DNA from: Eubacteriales bacterium
GTDB lineage: Bacteria > Bacillota > Clostridia > Lachnospirales > Lachnospiraceae
Reading direction: 5' to 3'
Length of the DNA stretch: 64,000 nucleotides
Assembly: GCA_030524455.1 (NCBI GenBank)
Contig: JAUNGT010000004.1
Location: forward strand, 1-64,000
Within the stretch, counting starts at the first letter, position 1. Each line of letters starts with the position of its first letter. Positions 9,388-17,489 of this stretch are shown here, piece after piece. The translations under genes and the position numbers were made by a program. The notes beneath the pieces are model-generated. The model ran no database searches, was not told the origin of the DNA, and saw only the letters and a list, made by a program, of their open reading frames with translations.

Positions 9388-10077
9388 ATGGACAGGACGG
9401 ACAGGGAGTGGGCGGAAAAATATTTTCCGGTTTTTATGACAGATGAGCGGGAGCCCTTTGAAATCAGGGCGGTGGGCTACACGGTTTTTCGGATGGATGC
9501 GCGCAGCAGCTCCTTCCCCCGGCGCATCATCCGGGCGGACTGGGAGAGGACGGAGCTTATCGTCGAGTATGCGGTCTGGTTCGATTATGATATCCAGCAT
9601 CTCTATGAGCTGGAGCATGTGTGGGTTTCTGTGGGAAAGGACGGCGCCGTGGAGAAGCTGGAGGGCAGCTTCCACGGAAAATATTTAAATCAGGTGAGGC
9701 TGGACGGCGGGCAGCCTTCGCTGGATGAAAACGGCCGTCCCCTCGTCTGGCTGCAGCCGGGCAAGCACGCTGTGCTGCCGGATCCCAGGCTGGTTTATCT
9801 GGTGCCGGACTGGAGGGAGAGCTGCCGGGAGCTTGCGGGAATCGACGGGCTGGCTGTGCCGGAGGCCTTTCGCGGGCCGCTGCCTGAGCCCGATGAGAGG
9901 ACGCAGGAGAGGGTGAGGCGCTACATCCGGGAGCATTTTTCCTTCGAGCCGTCGCTTCTGTTTGAGCCGGCGAAGGCATCGAAGGCATTGCTGATGCCCT
10001 GGGAGCGTTTGCGGGAGAGCATTCCGGACAGGCTGGCGGCACAGCTTGCCAAAATCGAAAGAAACGAAAAGGAATAG
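9388..10077 (+). CDS. Conserved hypothetical cytoplasmic protein
   Basis: A 229-residue soluble protein with no signal peptide or membrane segment. I do not recognise a named family. The first ~130 residues are rich in beta-forming and aromatic residues (WFDYDIQHLYELEHVWVSVG, then GSFHGKYL), and the C-terminal half is helical and charged. The ATG is preceded by GGAGG. Only 6 bases separate it from the YczE-like membrane gene, so the two are probably co-transcribed. No catalytic motif was evident. Confidence 0.75.
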   Translation: MDRTDREWAEKYFPVFMTDEREPFEIRAVGYTVFRMDARSSSFPRRIIRADWERTELIVEYAVWFDYDIQHLYELEHVWVSVGKDGAVEKLEGSFHGKYLNQVRLDGGQPSLDENGRPLVWLQPGKHAVLPDPRLVYLVPDWRESCRELAGIDGLAVPEAFRGPLPEPDERTQERVRRYIREHFSFEPSLLFEPAKASKALLMPWERLRESIPDRLAAQLAKIERNEKE

Positions 10078-10083
10078 GAAAGT

Positions 10084-10734
10084 ATGAACTGGTGGAAAAA
10101 TTGGAAGCAGAAAATGGGCCCGAAGGACTGGGCGGCAAACCTGATCCTGTATCTGATCGGGATCGGCCTGATGCCGCTGGGCGTTGTGCTCACGGTCAAT
10201 TCCCATCTGGGGGCGGGCGGCTACGACGCGCTGAATTTCGCGCTGGGAGAGCGGCTGGGCATCAACACCTCCCTGGCGATTTACATGACGGCATTTCTTG
10301 CGGTGATCCTGGCGGCCCTTATCCGGAAAAAAATGCTGCGGCTGACGACTTTTATCTCCTCGTTTTTTCTCGGCCTGTTTACGGATCTGTGGAAATGGGT
10401 GCTGCGGGACGTGGAGGGGACAGGCTGGATCAGCGCGGCCCTTTTGTTCGGGATCGGGCTGGTGATTGTGGCCTTCGCGGTGGCGGCCTATATCCTCTGC
10501 ATTTTTCCCTCCAATCCCACGGATGATCTGGTGGCGGCCATGCGGGAGAAGGGAGTGCGGATCGGGATCGCCAAGATCGGGCTGGATGTGGTGTGCGTGG
10601 CGGCCGCCTTTGTGCTGGGCGGCGAGATCGGCGTGGGAACCATCGTCTGCACCCTGGGGCTGGGGCCGGTGGTGGATCTGTTTTTCGGGCTTTTGAAAAA
10701 AATGACAGAGAAATACGGGATATGTGTGGAGTGA
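10084..10734 (+). CDS. YczE/YitT-family membrane protein
   Basis: A 216-residue integral membrane protein with about five hydrophobic segments. The conserved opening (LYLIGIGLMPLGVVLTVNSHLGAGGYD) and closing (GTIVCTLGLGPVVDLFF) are typical of YczE/YyaS/YitT proteins, whose biochemical function is poorly known. It follows the hypothetical gene by 6 bases. Its stop codon overlaps the -35 element of the next gene's promoter. Confidence 0.88.
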   Translation: MNWWKNWKQKMGPKDWAANLILYLIGIGLMPLGVVLTVNSHLGAGGYDALNFALGERLGINTSLAIYMTAFLAVILAALIRKKMLRLTTFISSFFLGLFTDLWKWVLRDVEGTGWISAALLFGIGLVIVAFAVAAYILCIFPSNPTDDLVAAMREKGVRIGIAKIGLDVVCVAAAFVLGGEIGVGTIVCTLGLGPVVDLFFGLLKKMTEKYGICVE

Positions 10735-10759
10735 CACGGCCTCCGAAGTGCGGTATACT
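10731..10759 (+). promoter_or_regulatory. SigmaA-type promoter for the UPF0340 gene
   Basis: GTGACA (10731-10736), 17-base spacer, TATACT (10754-10759). The -35 covers the stop codon of the upstream gene. Confidence 0.75.
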
Positions 10760-10812
10760 TAAGAAAACAGTTCATCCGGCGGCAAACGGCAGGAGGACGG
10801 GAGGCTTGGTTT

Positions 10813-11355
10813 ATGAATGATATGTGGAAGACGGCCTATGAGGCGGCGCGGGAGCTGATCGATACGGCGGGGCTGAAGCCGGGACAGCTTCTGGTGGTGG
10901 GATGCTCTACCAGCGAGGTGGGCGGGGAGAGGATCGGAACCTTTTCCAGCGTCGGGCTGGCGGAGCAGGTGTTTGGCGGCATATGGGAGGCGGCCCGGGA
11001 GGCGGAGGTGTATCTGGCAGCCCAGTGCTGCGAGCACTTAAACCGGGCGCTGATTCTGGAGGAGGAGGCCGCAGAGCGCTACGGCTGCGAGCCGGTCAAC
11101 GTGGTGCCGCAGCCGAAGGCGGGAGGCTCCTTTGCGACGCAGGCCTGGAAAGCCTTCTCCTCCCCCGTGGCGGTGGAGCATATCCGTGCCCACGCGGGCA
11201 TGGACATCGGGGACACGCTGATCGGGATGCACCTGCGGGACGTGGCGGTGCCGGTGCGGCTGTCCGTGCAGAAGATCGGGGAGGCGCATCTGGTGTGCGC
11301 CCGCACACGGCGGAAATTTATCGGCGGCGCAAGAGCCGTCTATGAGGAGGAATAG
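10813..11355 (+). CDS. YwlG/UPF0340 (TIGR01440) family protein
   Basis: A 180-residue cytoplasmic protein matching the YwlG family: VVGCSTSEVGGERIGTFSS near the start, then QCCEHLNRALILEEE and HLRDVAVPVR. The family is widespread in Firmicutes; its reaction is not established. It has its own promoter upstream and leads into the MgtC gene with 1 base between, so the two are probably one transcript. Confidence 0.9.
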   Translation: MNDMWKTAYEAARELIDTAGLKPGQLLVVGCSTSEVGGERIGTFSSVGLAEQVFGGIWEAAREAEVYLAAQCCEHLNRALILEEEAAERYGCEPVNVVPQPKAGGSFATQAWKAFSSPVAVEHIRAHAGMDIGDTLIGMHLRDVAVPVRLSVQKIGEAHLVCARTRRKFIGGARAVYEEE

Positions 11356-11356
11356 A

Positions 11357-12052
11357 ATGTTTTTGGAGCAGATTGCTGTGCTGAGGGAGCTGACGCTTCC
11401 CTCCATCCTGCTGCGGATTTTCCTGGCGATGCTCTTTTCCGGTATTCTGGGCTATGAGCGGGAGAGAAAAGGGCGCCCGGCGGGGTTCCGCACCTACATG
11501 GTGGTCTGCCTGGGCTCGGCCATCGCCATGATGACGGGCATTTATTTGAATCAGGGGACCGGCGCAGGCGATCCGGGGCGGATTGCCGCCCAGGTGATCA
11601 GCGGGATCGGCTTTTTGGGCGCCGGCACGATTCTGGTGACGCGCCAGAATCAGGTGAAGGGGCTGACAACCGCGGCGGGCCTGTGGGCCGACGCCTGCCT
11701 GGGGCTTGCTCTGGGCGCCGGCTTTTATTCCGGCGGGATCATCGTGTTCGGAGCGCTGTGGTGCTCGCTCAGGATCCTGCAGGTGGTGGACTGGCGTCTG
11801 AGCCAGAGCTCCAGAGTGTTTTCGATTTATGTGGAGTTTTCCCGGATCCGGGATCTGAGCGCGTTCCTCTCCTACGGCCGGACGATGGATTGCTCCATGG
11901 ACGGCCTGGAGGTGACGCGCAGTAAGGATATCAGCGGAGGCAAGGTCGTGGCAGCCACCATGACCCTGCATTTTACAAAGCCCACGCCCCACGCAAAGGT
12001 AATCGAGGATTTTGGGCGGCTGGAGGGCGTGCAGTTTATTAAAGAGGTGTAA
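11357..12052 (+). CDS. MgtC/SapB-family membrane protein
   Basis: A 231-residue protein. The N-terminal ~140 residues carry the four to five membrane segments and the signature GYERERKGRPAGFRTYMVV of MgtC/SapB proteins; the C-terminal ~80 residues form a small ACT-like cytoplasmic domain. The family is linked to magnesium limitation and membrane ATPase control in other bacteria. The ATG at 11357 is preferred over 11342 because GAGGAGG lies between them at the right distance. Confidence 0.92.
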   Translation: MFLEQIAVLRELTLPSILLRIFLAMLFSGILGYERERKGRPAGFRTYMVVCLGSAIAMMTGIYLNQGTGAGDPGRIAAQVISGIGFLGAGTILVTRQNQVKGLTTAAGLWADACLGLALGAGFYSGGIIVFGALWCSLRILQVVDWRLSQSSRVFSIYVEFSRIRDLSAFLSYGRTMDCSMDGLEVTRSKDISGGKVVAATMTLHFTKPTPHAKVIEDFGRLEGVQFIKEV

Positions 12053-12070
12053 ACGGCAGCGCAGGCAGCA

Positions 12071-12862
12071 CTATTCGTCGGCCTCCCGGCAGTAGGCTTT
12101 CCAGGCGGGAACGGCGGCGGTTGCGACCAGCACAAGGACGACAAGCTCCAGCACCCAGACGGGCAGGTAGGGGGACAGGGCCACGGCAGAAAAGTCCACC
12201 AGAAAGTGCAGTCCCATGGCGATCCAGAAAAACGCCATTTTGGAGCTCTTGACCGCGCGGAAGACAAGCACGGAAAGCGCGATGTGCAGCACGATCGCCT
12301 GGACGCGCTCCACGCCTGCCATAAAGAACTGATAGGAGGGCAGGGTCCAGAGGACGGAAACGCTCTGAACCGCGGCGGCCTGGGCGTCTGCGTCCATGGA
12401 GGTCAGGGAAGCGGCAAACTGGCCGTCGTTGATCATGAGGGCGATTGCCAGGTTGGCAAAGTAGCTCATGCCGACGATCAGAATCGCCTCGATGCCGCCG
12501 TGGCCCGCTCCGTACATCAGCGCATTCTGGCGGGTGAGATTCTTTTTCATAAAGTGCTTCATGGCGATGTAGCGGCCGGTTTCCTCAAAGACGGCGGCAG
12601 CGACGCCGCCGTAAAGCGCGTAGAGCAGGTTGTTGGCGGTCAGCGCAGTGCCGAAGGCGCCCAGCACAAGCGTGTGCAGGATCTGCTCCAGCAAAATGGC
12701 CGACACAAAGAAGGTCACGCAGCCAAGCAGAAAGCTGGAGAGCCTTGCGCCCTTTTTCTTATAAAAATAGATGCACAGCGCGATGGGGAAGAAAATGGCG
12801 AGCATCAGGGAAAAGACGATTCCCGCGATGCTGGCTGCAGGTACGGTTGAAAGCTCAGTCAT
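12071..12862 (-). CDS. YhfC-family putative intramembrane metalloprotease
   Basis: A 263-residue polytopic membrane protein with seven to eight hydrophobic segments. It contains EETGR (about residue 95), a GAGHGGIEA motif and a C-terminal HFLVD, the conserved polar residues of the YhfC family, related to the CPBP glutamic-type membrane proteases. Substrate unknown. The start at 12862 follows GGGAG; the longer frame beyond it runs through the intergenic region. It is convergent with MgtC and downstream of the XRE gene on the same strand (92 bases). Confidence 0.87.
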   Translation of the reverse strand: MTELSTVPAASIAGIVFSLMLAIFFPIALCIYFYKKKGARLSSFLLGCVTFFVSAILLEQILHTLVLGAFGTALTANNLLYALYGGVAAAVFEETGRYIAMKHFMKKNLTRQNALMYGAGHGGIEAILIVGMSYFANLAIALMINDGQFAASLTSMDADAQAAAVQSVSVLWTLPSYQFFMAGVERVQAIVLHIALSVLVFRAVKSSKMAFFWIAMGLHFLVDFSAVALSPYLPVWVLELVVLVLVATAAVPAWKAYCREADE

Positions 12863-12954
12863 AGATTTCACACTCCCTATTCCTTTAAAATTTTGATGGT
12901 TATGATTCATCTTACTACAAAGCGGCGGAAACATCCAGAGGGGATGAACCATTC

Positions 12955-13275
12955 CTATTTGTAGATCTGAGCGAGAAAATACATGGCGCGGTCCATGGAT
13001 ACGCGCTTGTCCTCGGGCAGGGAGTTATAGAAGTCGATGATCGGGTTGTTCTGGATCTGTTTGCCGGTCAGGACATAGGTGGGATCCAGCTGGAGCTCAC
13101 GGCAGATCCGCAGAAAAAGATCCAGAGACATGTTGGCGCGTCCGCGCTCGATATTTTTGTAATGCGTCTGGGAAATATCCAGTATCTCGGATACTGTCTC
13201 CTGCGTCAGATGCAGCTCTTCGCGTTTTTGGCGGATACGCAGGCCAATGCTTTCCGGTTGTCCCGTCTTTTCCAT
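12955..13275 (-). CDS. XRE-family helix-turn-helix regulator
   Basis: A 106-residue DNA-binding protein with an N-terminal Cro/CI helix-turn-helix (LRIRQKREELHLTQETVSEI, then ISQTHYKNIERG). The C-terminal ~35 residues are helical and probably dimerise. It shares layout and the phrase LDPTYVLTG with the XRE protein at 30796-31110 (LEPTYLLTG), so the two look like paralogues. Divergent from the fructokinase gene. Target genes unknown. Confidence 0.9.
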   Translation of the reverse strand: MEKTGQPESIGLRIRQKREELHLTQETVSEILDISQTHYKNIERGRANMSLDLFLRICRELQLDPTYVLTGKQIQNNPIIDFYNSLPEDKRVSMDRAMYFLAQIYK

Positions 13276-13337
13276 AGATAGGGGTTCCTCTCAGTGTACT
13301 TTTTGTGATAGTCTGTATGCTCTATATTACCCTTTGG

Positions 13338-13446
13338 AGATTGATTTTATAAGCATGTTATACTGCCTATTTTTGGGAAAAAGGGTGCTGAGAGTTGCCG
13401 TAAAACAAAAAAAGGGACACACTGAAAAAATATGGTTCCCTTTTTT
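13338..13446 (+). promoter_or_regulatory. Possible promoter and leader hairpin upstream of fructokinase
   Basis: An extended -10 (TGtTATACT, 13356-13364) with no clear -35 would give a ~140-base leader. That leader holds an inverted repeat, AAAAAAGGGA (13407-13416) and TCCCTTTTTT (13437-13446), that could act as a weak terminator or attenuator. Either element may be chance in this AT-rich gap. Confidence 0.35.
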
Positions 13447-13501
13447 CCCGCAAACTGATAAAATAGGGACATATACAAAGGAACAGGAAGGGGATTTTAT
13501 C

Positions 13502-14467
13502 ATGAAGAAATTTGATGTGGTCGCGCTGGGCGAGCTTCTGATCGATTTTACGGAGAACGGGGTCAGCGCCCAGGGAAATACGATATATGAGGCCAATCCG
13601 GGCGGCGCGCCCTGCAACGTGCTGGCGATGCTCAACAAGGCCGGCAGGAAGACCGCTTTTATCGGAAAGGTCGGAAAGGATATTTTCGGCAATAAGCTGA
13701 AGGCCACGCTGGACGAGGTCGGCATCGACACCTCGAACCTGATCATCGACGAGGAGGCCCGCACCACGCTGGCGTTTGTGGAGACCTTCCCGGACGGGGA
13801 CAGGGATTTTTCCTTCTACCGCAATCCCGGCGCGGATATGATGCTGACGGAGGGCGATCTGCACGAGGAGCTGCTTCGGGATACGAAGGTTTTCCATTTC
13901 GGCACGCTGTCCATGACCCACGAGGCGGTCAGAAACGCTACCAAAAAGGCCATCGACATCGCGAAGGAGAGCGGGGCGATCCTGTCCTTTGACCCCAACC
14001 TGCGCCCTCCGCTGTGGAAGACGCTGGATGACGCCAGGGTACAGGTGGCCTATGGTCTGTCCAAGTGCGATGTGCTCAAGATTTCCGACAACGAGATCCA
14101 GTGGTTCACCGGCGAGGAGGATTACGACGCGGGCATCGCAAAGCTGCGGGAGCAGTACGATATTCCGCTGATCATGCTTTCGCTGGGCCGGGACGGCAGC
14201 CGGGCTTATTATAAGGATCTGCGGGTGGAGGTGAAGCCCTTCCTGCAGGATGCCACCATCGAGACGACCGGCGCGGGCGATACCTTCGGCGGCTGCTGTC
14301 TGCACCATGTACTCAAATACGGCCTGGACAATCTGGATGAGGAAAAGCTCAGGGAGATGCTGACGTTCGCCAACGCGGCGGCTTCCATCATCACTACCAG
14401 GAAGGGCGCGCTGCGCGTGATGCCCGAGGTTGCAGAGGTGGAGGCGTTCATCAAATCCAGGGCATAA
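13502..14467 (+). CDS. scrK: PfkB-family carbohydrate kinase, probable fructokinase
   Basis: A 321-residue ribokinase-fold sugar kinase. The N-terminal phrase DVVALGELLIDFT and the early GGAPCNVLAMLNKAG are the PfkB sugar site; the C-terminal TTGAGDTFGG carries the catalytic base Asp260. Overall sequence is closest in feel to fructokinases (ATP plus fructose to fructose-6-phosphate), but substrate choice within PfkB is not certain. AAGGGGAT precedes the ATG at 13502; the longer open frame upstream is non-coding. The MBOAT gene follows after 12 bases. Confidence 0.9.
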   Translation: MKKFDVVALGELLIDFTENGVSAQGNTIYEANPGGAPCNVLAMLNKAGRKTAFIGKVGKDIFGNKLKATLDEVGIDTSNLIIDEEARTTLAFVETFPDGDRDFSFYRNPGADMMLTEGDLHEELLRDTKVFHFGTLSMTHEAVRNATKKAIDIAKESGAILSFDPNLRPPLWKTLDDARVQVAYGLSKCDVLKISDNEIQWFTGEEDYDAGIAKLREQYDIPLIMLSLGRDGSRAYYKDLRVEVKPFLQDATIETTGAGDTFGGCCLHHVLKYGLDNLDEEKLREMLTFANAAASIITTRKGALRVMPEVAEVEAFIKSRA

Positions 14468-14479
14468 AGGGAAGCGGAC

Positions 14480-16108
14480 ATGCTTTTTAACTCGTATCTG
14501 TTTATTTTTGCCTTCCTGCCGCTTCTGCTGGCGGGCTGGTATTTTCTGAACCGGAAAAAAAGATTTCGGCTGGCACAGGGATATCTGATCGGGATGTCCC
14601 TGTGGTTTTATGCGTATGTCAATCTGTCGTATCTGTGGATTTTGCTTGTCTCCTGTCTGGCGGGCTGGCTTTTGTCGCTCCTGCCGGAGCGGCTGACACA
14701 GCGTGGGCGGCGGCTTTTGATCGCCGCAGGCTGCGTCCTGCACCTGGGGCTTCTGGGCTATTTCAAGTACAGCAATTTTTTCCTGGAAAATGTGAATGCG
14801 CTGCTTGGCACGGATTTTGTGCTGACCCATGTCATCCTGCCGGTGGGAATCAGCTTTTATACGTTCCAGCAGCTGGCGTATCTGATCGACCGCTGCCGGG
14901 GGGAGGCGCCCGGGGATTCCTTTTTCGACTATCTGACCTTTATGGTGTATTTTCCTCAGCTTCTGCAGGGGCCGATCCTTCTTAGGGAGGAGCTGATCCC
15001 GCAGCTGCACGATTTGTCCCGGCGGCGGTTTGACGCTGGCCGGTTTGCGCTGGGAATCCAGTATTTTGTGCTGGGACTTGCCAAAAAGGTGCTGCTGGCG
15101 GACACGCTGGCCGGGGCGGTGAATTTCGGCTACGAAAATGCAGCGCTTCTGGACAGCCCTTCTGCGGTGCTGCTCGCCGCAGGCTATCTGACGGAGCTGT
15201 ACTTTGATTTCAGCGGCTACTGCGATATGGCGGTGGGACTGGGAAAAATGGTCGGCATCGAGGTGGCGCAGAATTTCGATTCCCCCTTCAGGTCGGGCTC
15301 GGTCCGGGAGTTCTGGCGCAGATGGCATATTACGCTGGGACGCTTTTTTACCCGATATGTGTATATCCCGCTGGGCGGAAGCCGTCGGGGAAAGGTGCGG
15401 ACGCTGTGCAACGTGATGATCGTCATGCTGCTGTCGGGACTCTGGCACGGCGCGGCCTGGACCTTTGTGCTGTGGGGCTTTCTGCACGGGCTGGGGATGA
15501 TATGGGACAATATAAAGCGCCGGGAGCTTCCGCACAGATGGATGAACCGGCTGCTTACCTTCGCCTATGTGTGTCTTACCTTCGTGTTTTTCCGGGCGGA
15601 CAGCATCGGACAGGGTTTTTTGGTCATCCGGAAAATGGTTGCCTTTTCCTGGAATGGTTTTCTGCTGCAGATGGCGCAGGCGCTGGAGCTGAAGGAATTT
15701 TACATTGTGGATAAAGCGCTGTCCATGAAATTTCCGGCGCTGTTGCCCTGGTTCTGGCTGGTTGTGCTGCTGGCGCTGACGGCGCTCTGCATCCGGCTTG
15801 TGTGCGGGGAGAACACGGACGGCCTCGTCCGGCGTCACGCGGCGAAGCTGGCGGCACTTTCGGCAGAGGATGTGGATAAAATTGTGAAAAAGCCGATTTC
15901 GACTGTGGAAGTTGGGGACAAATCTGTGGATAAGTCGAACGGCTGTGTGGACAGGCCCGTCGGCCATGTGGAAATCCCGGGGGATAGGAAATCCCGCCGG
16001 AATGTGGATAGGGTGGAAAAGGGCTGGGCGATTTTGCTGGCGTTTCTTTTTGCCTGGTCCGTGATTTCCATGACCGGTGTGAGCGAATATCTGTATTTTA
16101 CCTTTTAG
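14480..16108 (+). CDS. MBOAT-family O-acyltransferase (AlgI/DltB-like) with repeat-rich insert
   Basis: A 542-residue polytopic membrane acyltransferase. Recognisable AlgI-type segments are YFKYSNFF, GISFYTFQQLAYLID, NFDSPFRSGSVREFWRRWHITLGRF and LSGLWHGAAW, which holds the catalytic His. Such enzymes move acyl groups across the membrane to acetylate surface glycans. Unusual feature: residues ~455-520, before the last hydrophobic segment, are a hydrophilic insert of VDK/VDR/VEV heptads. It is encoded by phased TGTGGA(T/C) units that also read as DnaA boxes. The SGNH-like gene follows closely, completing the usual acyltransferase/esterase pair. Confidence 0.92.
   Translation: MLFNSYLFIFAFLPLLLAGWYFLNRKKRFRLAQGYLIGMSLWFYAYVNLSYLWILLVSCLAGWLLSLLPERLTQRGRRLLIAAGCVLHLGLLGYFKYSNFFLENVNALLGTDFVLTHVILPVGISFYTFQQLAYLIDRCRGEAPGDSFFDYLTFMVYFPQLLQGPILLREELIPQLHDLSRRRFDAGRFALGIQYFVLGLAKKVLLADTLAGAVNFGYENAALLDSPSAVLLAAGYLTELYFDFSGYCDMAVGLGKMVGIEVAQNFDSPFRSGSVREFWRRWHITLGRFFTRYVYIPLGGSRRGKVRTLCNVMIVMLLSGLWHGAAWTFVLWGFLHGLGMIWDNIKRRELPHRWMNRLLTFAYVCLTFVFFRADSIGQGFLVIRKMVAFSWNGFLLQMAQALELKEFYIVDKALSMKFPALLPWFWLVVLLALTALCIRLVCGENTDGLVRRHAAKLAALSAEDVDKIVKKPISTVEVGDKSVDKSNGCVDRPVGHVEIPGDRKSRRNVDRVEKGWAILLAFLFAWSVISMTGVSEYLYFTF
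15706..16011 (+). promoter_or_regulatory. Cluster of DnaA-box-like sequences inside the MBOAT gene
   Basis: Three perfect matches to the DnaA box (TGTGGATAA, complement of TTATCCACA) at 15706-15714, 15871-15879 and 15925-15933. Near matches lie at 15904 (TGTGGAAGT), 15946 (TGTGGACAG), 15967 (TGTGGAAAT) and 16003 (TGTGGATAG). All point the same way. The units at 15904, 15925, 15946 and 15967 are exactly 21 bases apart, about two helical turns. No AT-rich unwinding region or dnaA gene is adjacent, so it is not proposed as an origin. Confidence 0.5.
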
Positions 16109-16148
16109 CAGGAGGATGGAGCCGGCGGAAGGATTGAAAAGAGGCGAT

Positions 16149-17195
16149 ATGGAAAAAAGAGCAGCTTTGAGATGGATCGGGCGCTTTGCGGGGACAGCCG
16201 CCGTTTTGCTGGCGGCGGCAGGAGGATTGGTTGCCCTGTTCGACCCGTTTTACCATTTTCACGGGCCGCTGCCGGGGATGAAGGCGGTGGTCACAAAATC
16301 GGAATATCAGTGCATCGGTACGATCCGCAATTTTGACTATGACAGCGTGATCGCAGGATCCTCCACGGCGGAAAACTACAATAACCGGTGGTTTGACGAA
16401 GTCTTCGGCTGCACTTCGGTGAAGGCCATCAAGAGCTCCGGGACGACGGCGGATCTGAAATATTATCTGGACGAGGCGTTTTCGACGCATGGGATAAAAA
16501 ATGTGTTTTACAGTCTGGACCTGTTTGCGCTGGACGGAGATCCGGATACAAATTTTGTCAACGATTCCATGCCCCTATACCTCTACGACAAAAATCCCCT
16601 CAACGATGACAAGTATCTGTTCAACAAGGACGTACTGTTTGAGGATATCCCGTATCTTCTGGCGATGAATCTGGCGGGCGGCTACGACGAAGGAACATCC
16701 TACAATTTCTGGCAGTACAAGACTTTTTCGGAGCAGGAGGCGCTCAGTCATTATGAGCGGGCTAAGACCGTGGCTCCGATGCAGGACAGCAGTCAGTGGC
16801 AGGAGCGTGTGGACCGCAATGTGGAGCTGCTGACGGACATGGTGCAGGCACATCCGGAGACGGCATTTTATTTCTTCCTGCCGCCCTATTCCAGCCTTTG
16901 GTGGGACAGCGTGTACCGCAGCGGGCAGCTGGAGGAATATTTGTATGCCCGCAGCGCGGCAATGGAGGCGCTGACCGTGTTTGAGAATGTGAAGCTGTTT
17001 GATTTTCAGACAGAGGAGAGCATTGTGACGGAGCTGGATTACTATATGGATCCGATCCATTTTTCCGCAGATATCAATCGTTTTATGGTGGAGGAGGCGG
17101 CGAATGCGGATTCCGTGTACCTGGTGCGCCCCGGAGAGATGACAGAGCGGGCTGCGCGGATGCGCAGCCTGGCCGCGGAGATGGCGGAGGAGTAG
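16149..17195 (+). CDS. SGNH-like / DltD-AlgJ-type surface acylation partner
   Basis: A 348-residue protein with an N-terminal membrane anchor (about residues 10-32, rich in Ala/Leu/Val) and an extracytoplasmic domain. IAGSSTAENYNN near residue 70 looks like the SGNH block I with Ser nucleophile, and YYMDPIHFS near residue 300 like the D..H block. Together with the preceding MBOAT gene it forms the usual two-part O-acetylation arrangement. Target polymer unknown. The start is uncertain: 16149 has AGAGG only 4 bases away, and 16116 sits 1 base after GGAGG and would add 11 residues. Confidence 0.82.
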   Translation: MEKRAALRWIGRFAGTAAVLLAAAGGLVALFDPFYHFHGPLPGMKAVVTKSEYQCIGTIRNFDYDSVIAGSSTAENYNNRWFDEVFGCTSVKAIKSSGTTADLKYYLDEAFSTHGIKNVFYSLDLFALDGDPDTNFVNDSMPLYLYDKNPLNDDKYLFNKDVLFEDIPYLLAMNLAGGYDEGTSYNFWQYKTFSEQEALSHYERAKTVAPMQDSSQWQERVDRNVELLTDMVQAHPETAFYFFLPPYSSLWWDSVYRSGQLEEYLYARSAAMEALTVFENVKLFDFQTEESIVTELDYYMDPIHFSADINRFMVEEAANADSVYLVRPGEMTERAARMRSLAAEMAEE

Positions 17196-17253
17196 ACAGA
17201 CAAACTTTATGATCACGGCTTACTACCAAATTTGCTATTATTGAATTTGTATG

Positions 17254-17272
17254 ACGGAGCTGTCCGTTTTTT
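17254..17272 (+). terminator. Small terminator after the SGNH-like gene
   Basis: ACGGA-GCTG-TCCGT followed by six T. Short stem, but correctly placed in the gap. Confidence 0.5.
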
Positions 17273-17275
17273 GGT

Positions 17276-17305
17276 GAGACAGTCCGGAGATATGTATGCT
17301 ATAGT
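17276..17305 (+). promoter_or_regulatory. Extended -10 promoter for the Rpn-family gene
   Basis: TGcTATAGT (17297-17305) with GAGACA 18 bases upstream. The transcript would have a ~90-base leader containing a GTG-started 16-codon mini-frame (17331-17381, preceded by GGAGGG) in the same phase as the main frame but closed by TAA. Confidence 0.45.
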
Positions 17306-17400
17306 AGATGGACAGGGAGGGAAACGGCAGGTGAAAAATTTGAATATCGCTTGCGAAACAGGCAACCAGATGGTATTGTAAATTATAACAGGGGAAAGGT

Positions 17401-17489
17401 ATGGAAGAGGGAAAAAAGGCGTAAATACAAAGGAAGAGCTTAATGCACATTATGAGCGGTATCGGGAAATTATAAAAGATTTTACGCTG
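17401..17489 (+). other. Frame-shifted N-terminal segment of the Rpn gene with A AAA AAG slippery site
   Basis: An ATG at 17401 has a good ribosome-binding site (GGGGAAAGGT). It reads MEEGKKA and stops at TAA. In the -1 frame, starting at the six-A run (17412-17417), the reading continues as GVNTKEELNAHYERYREIIK into the downstream frame, which is how I recall Rpn-family proteins beginning. The heptamer A AAA AAG (17412-17418) lies in exactly the register used for -1 ribosomal slippage. Loss of one A from a seven-A ancestor would give the same picture. Confidence 0.7.

Noticed and set aside
13367..15967. Very long antisense open frame opposite fructokinase and the MBOAT gene
   Set aside because: It is Arg/Gln/His/Pro-rich with no domain, and runs opposite two clearly coding genes; typical shadow of GC-rich third positions.
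15706..16011. DnaA-box cluster as a replication origin
   Set aside because: No dnaA, dnaN, rpmH or similar neighbours, no AT-rich unwinding region, and the cluster lies inside a coding sequence.
17401..17424. MEEGKKA as a functional short gene
   Set aside because: Seven codons only; its phase relation to the Rpn frame makes a frame change the better reading.
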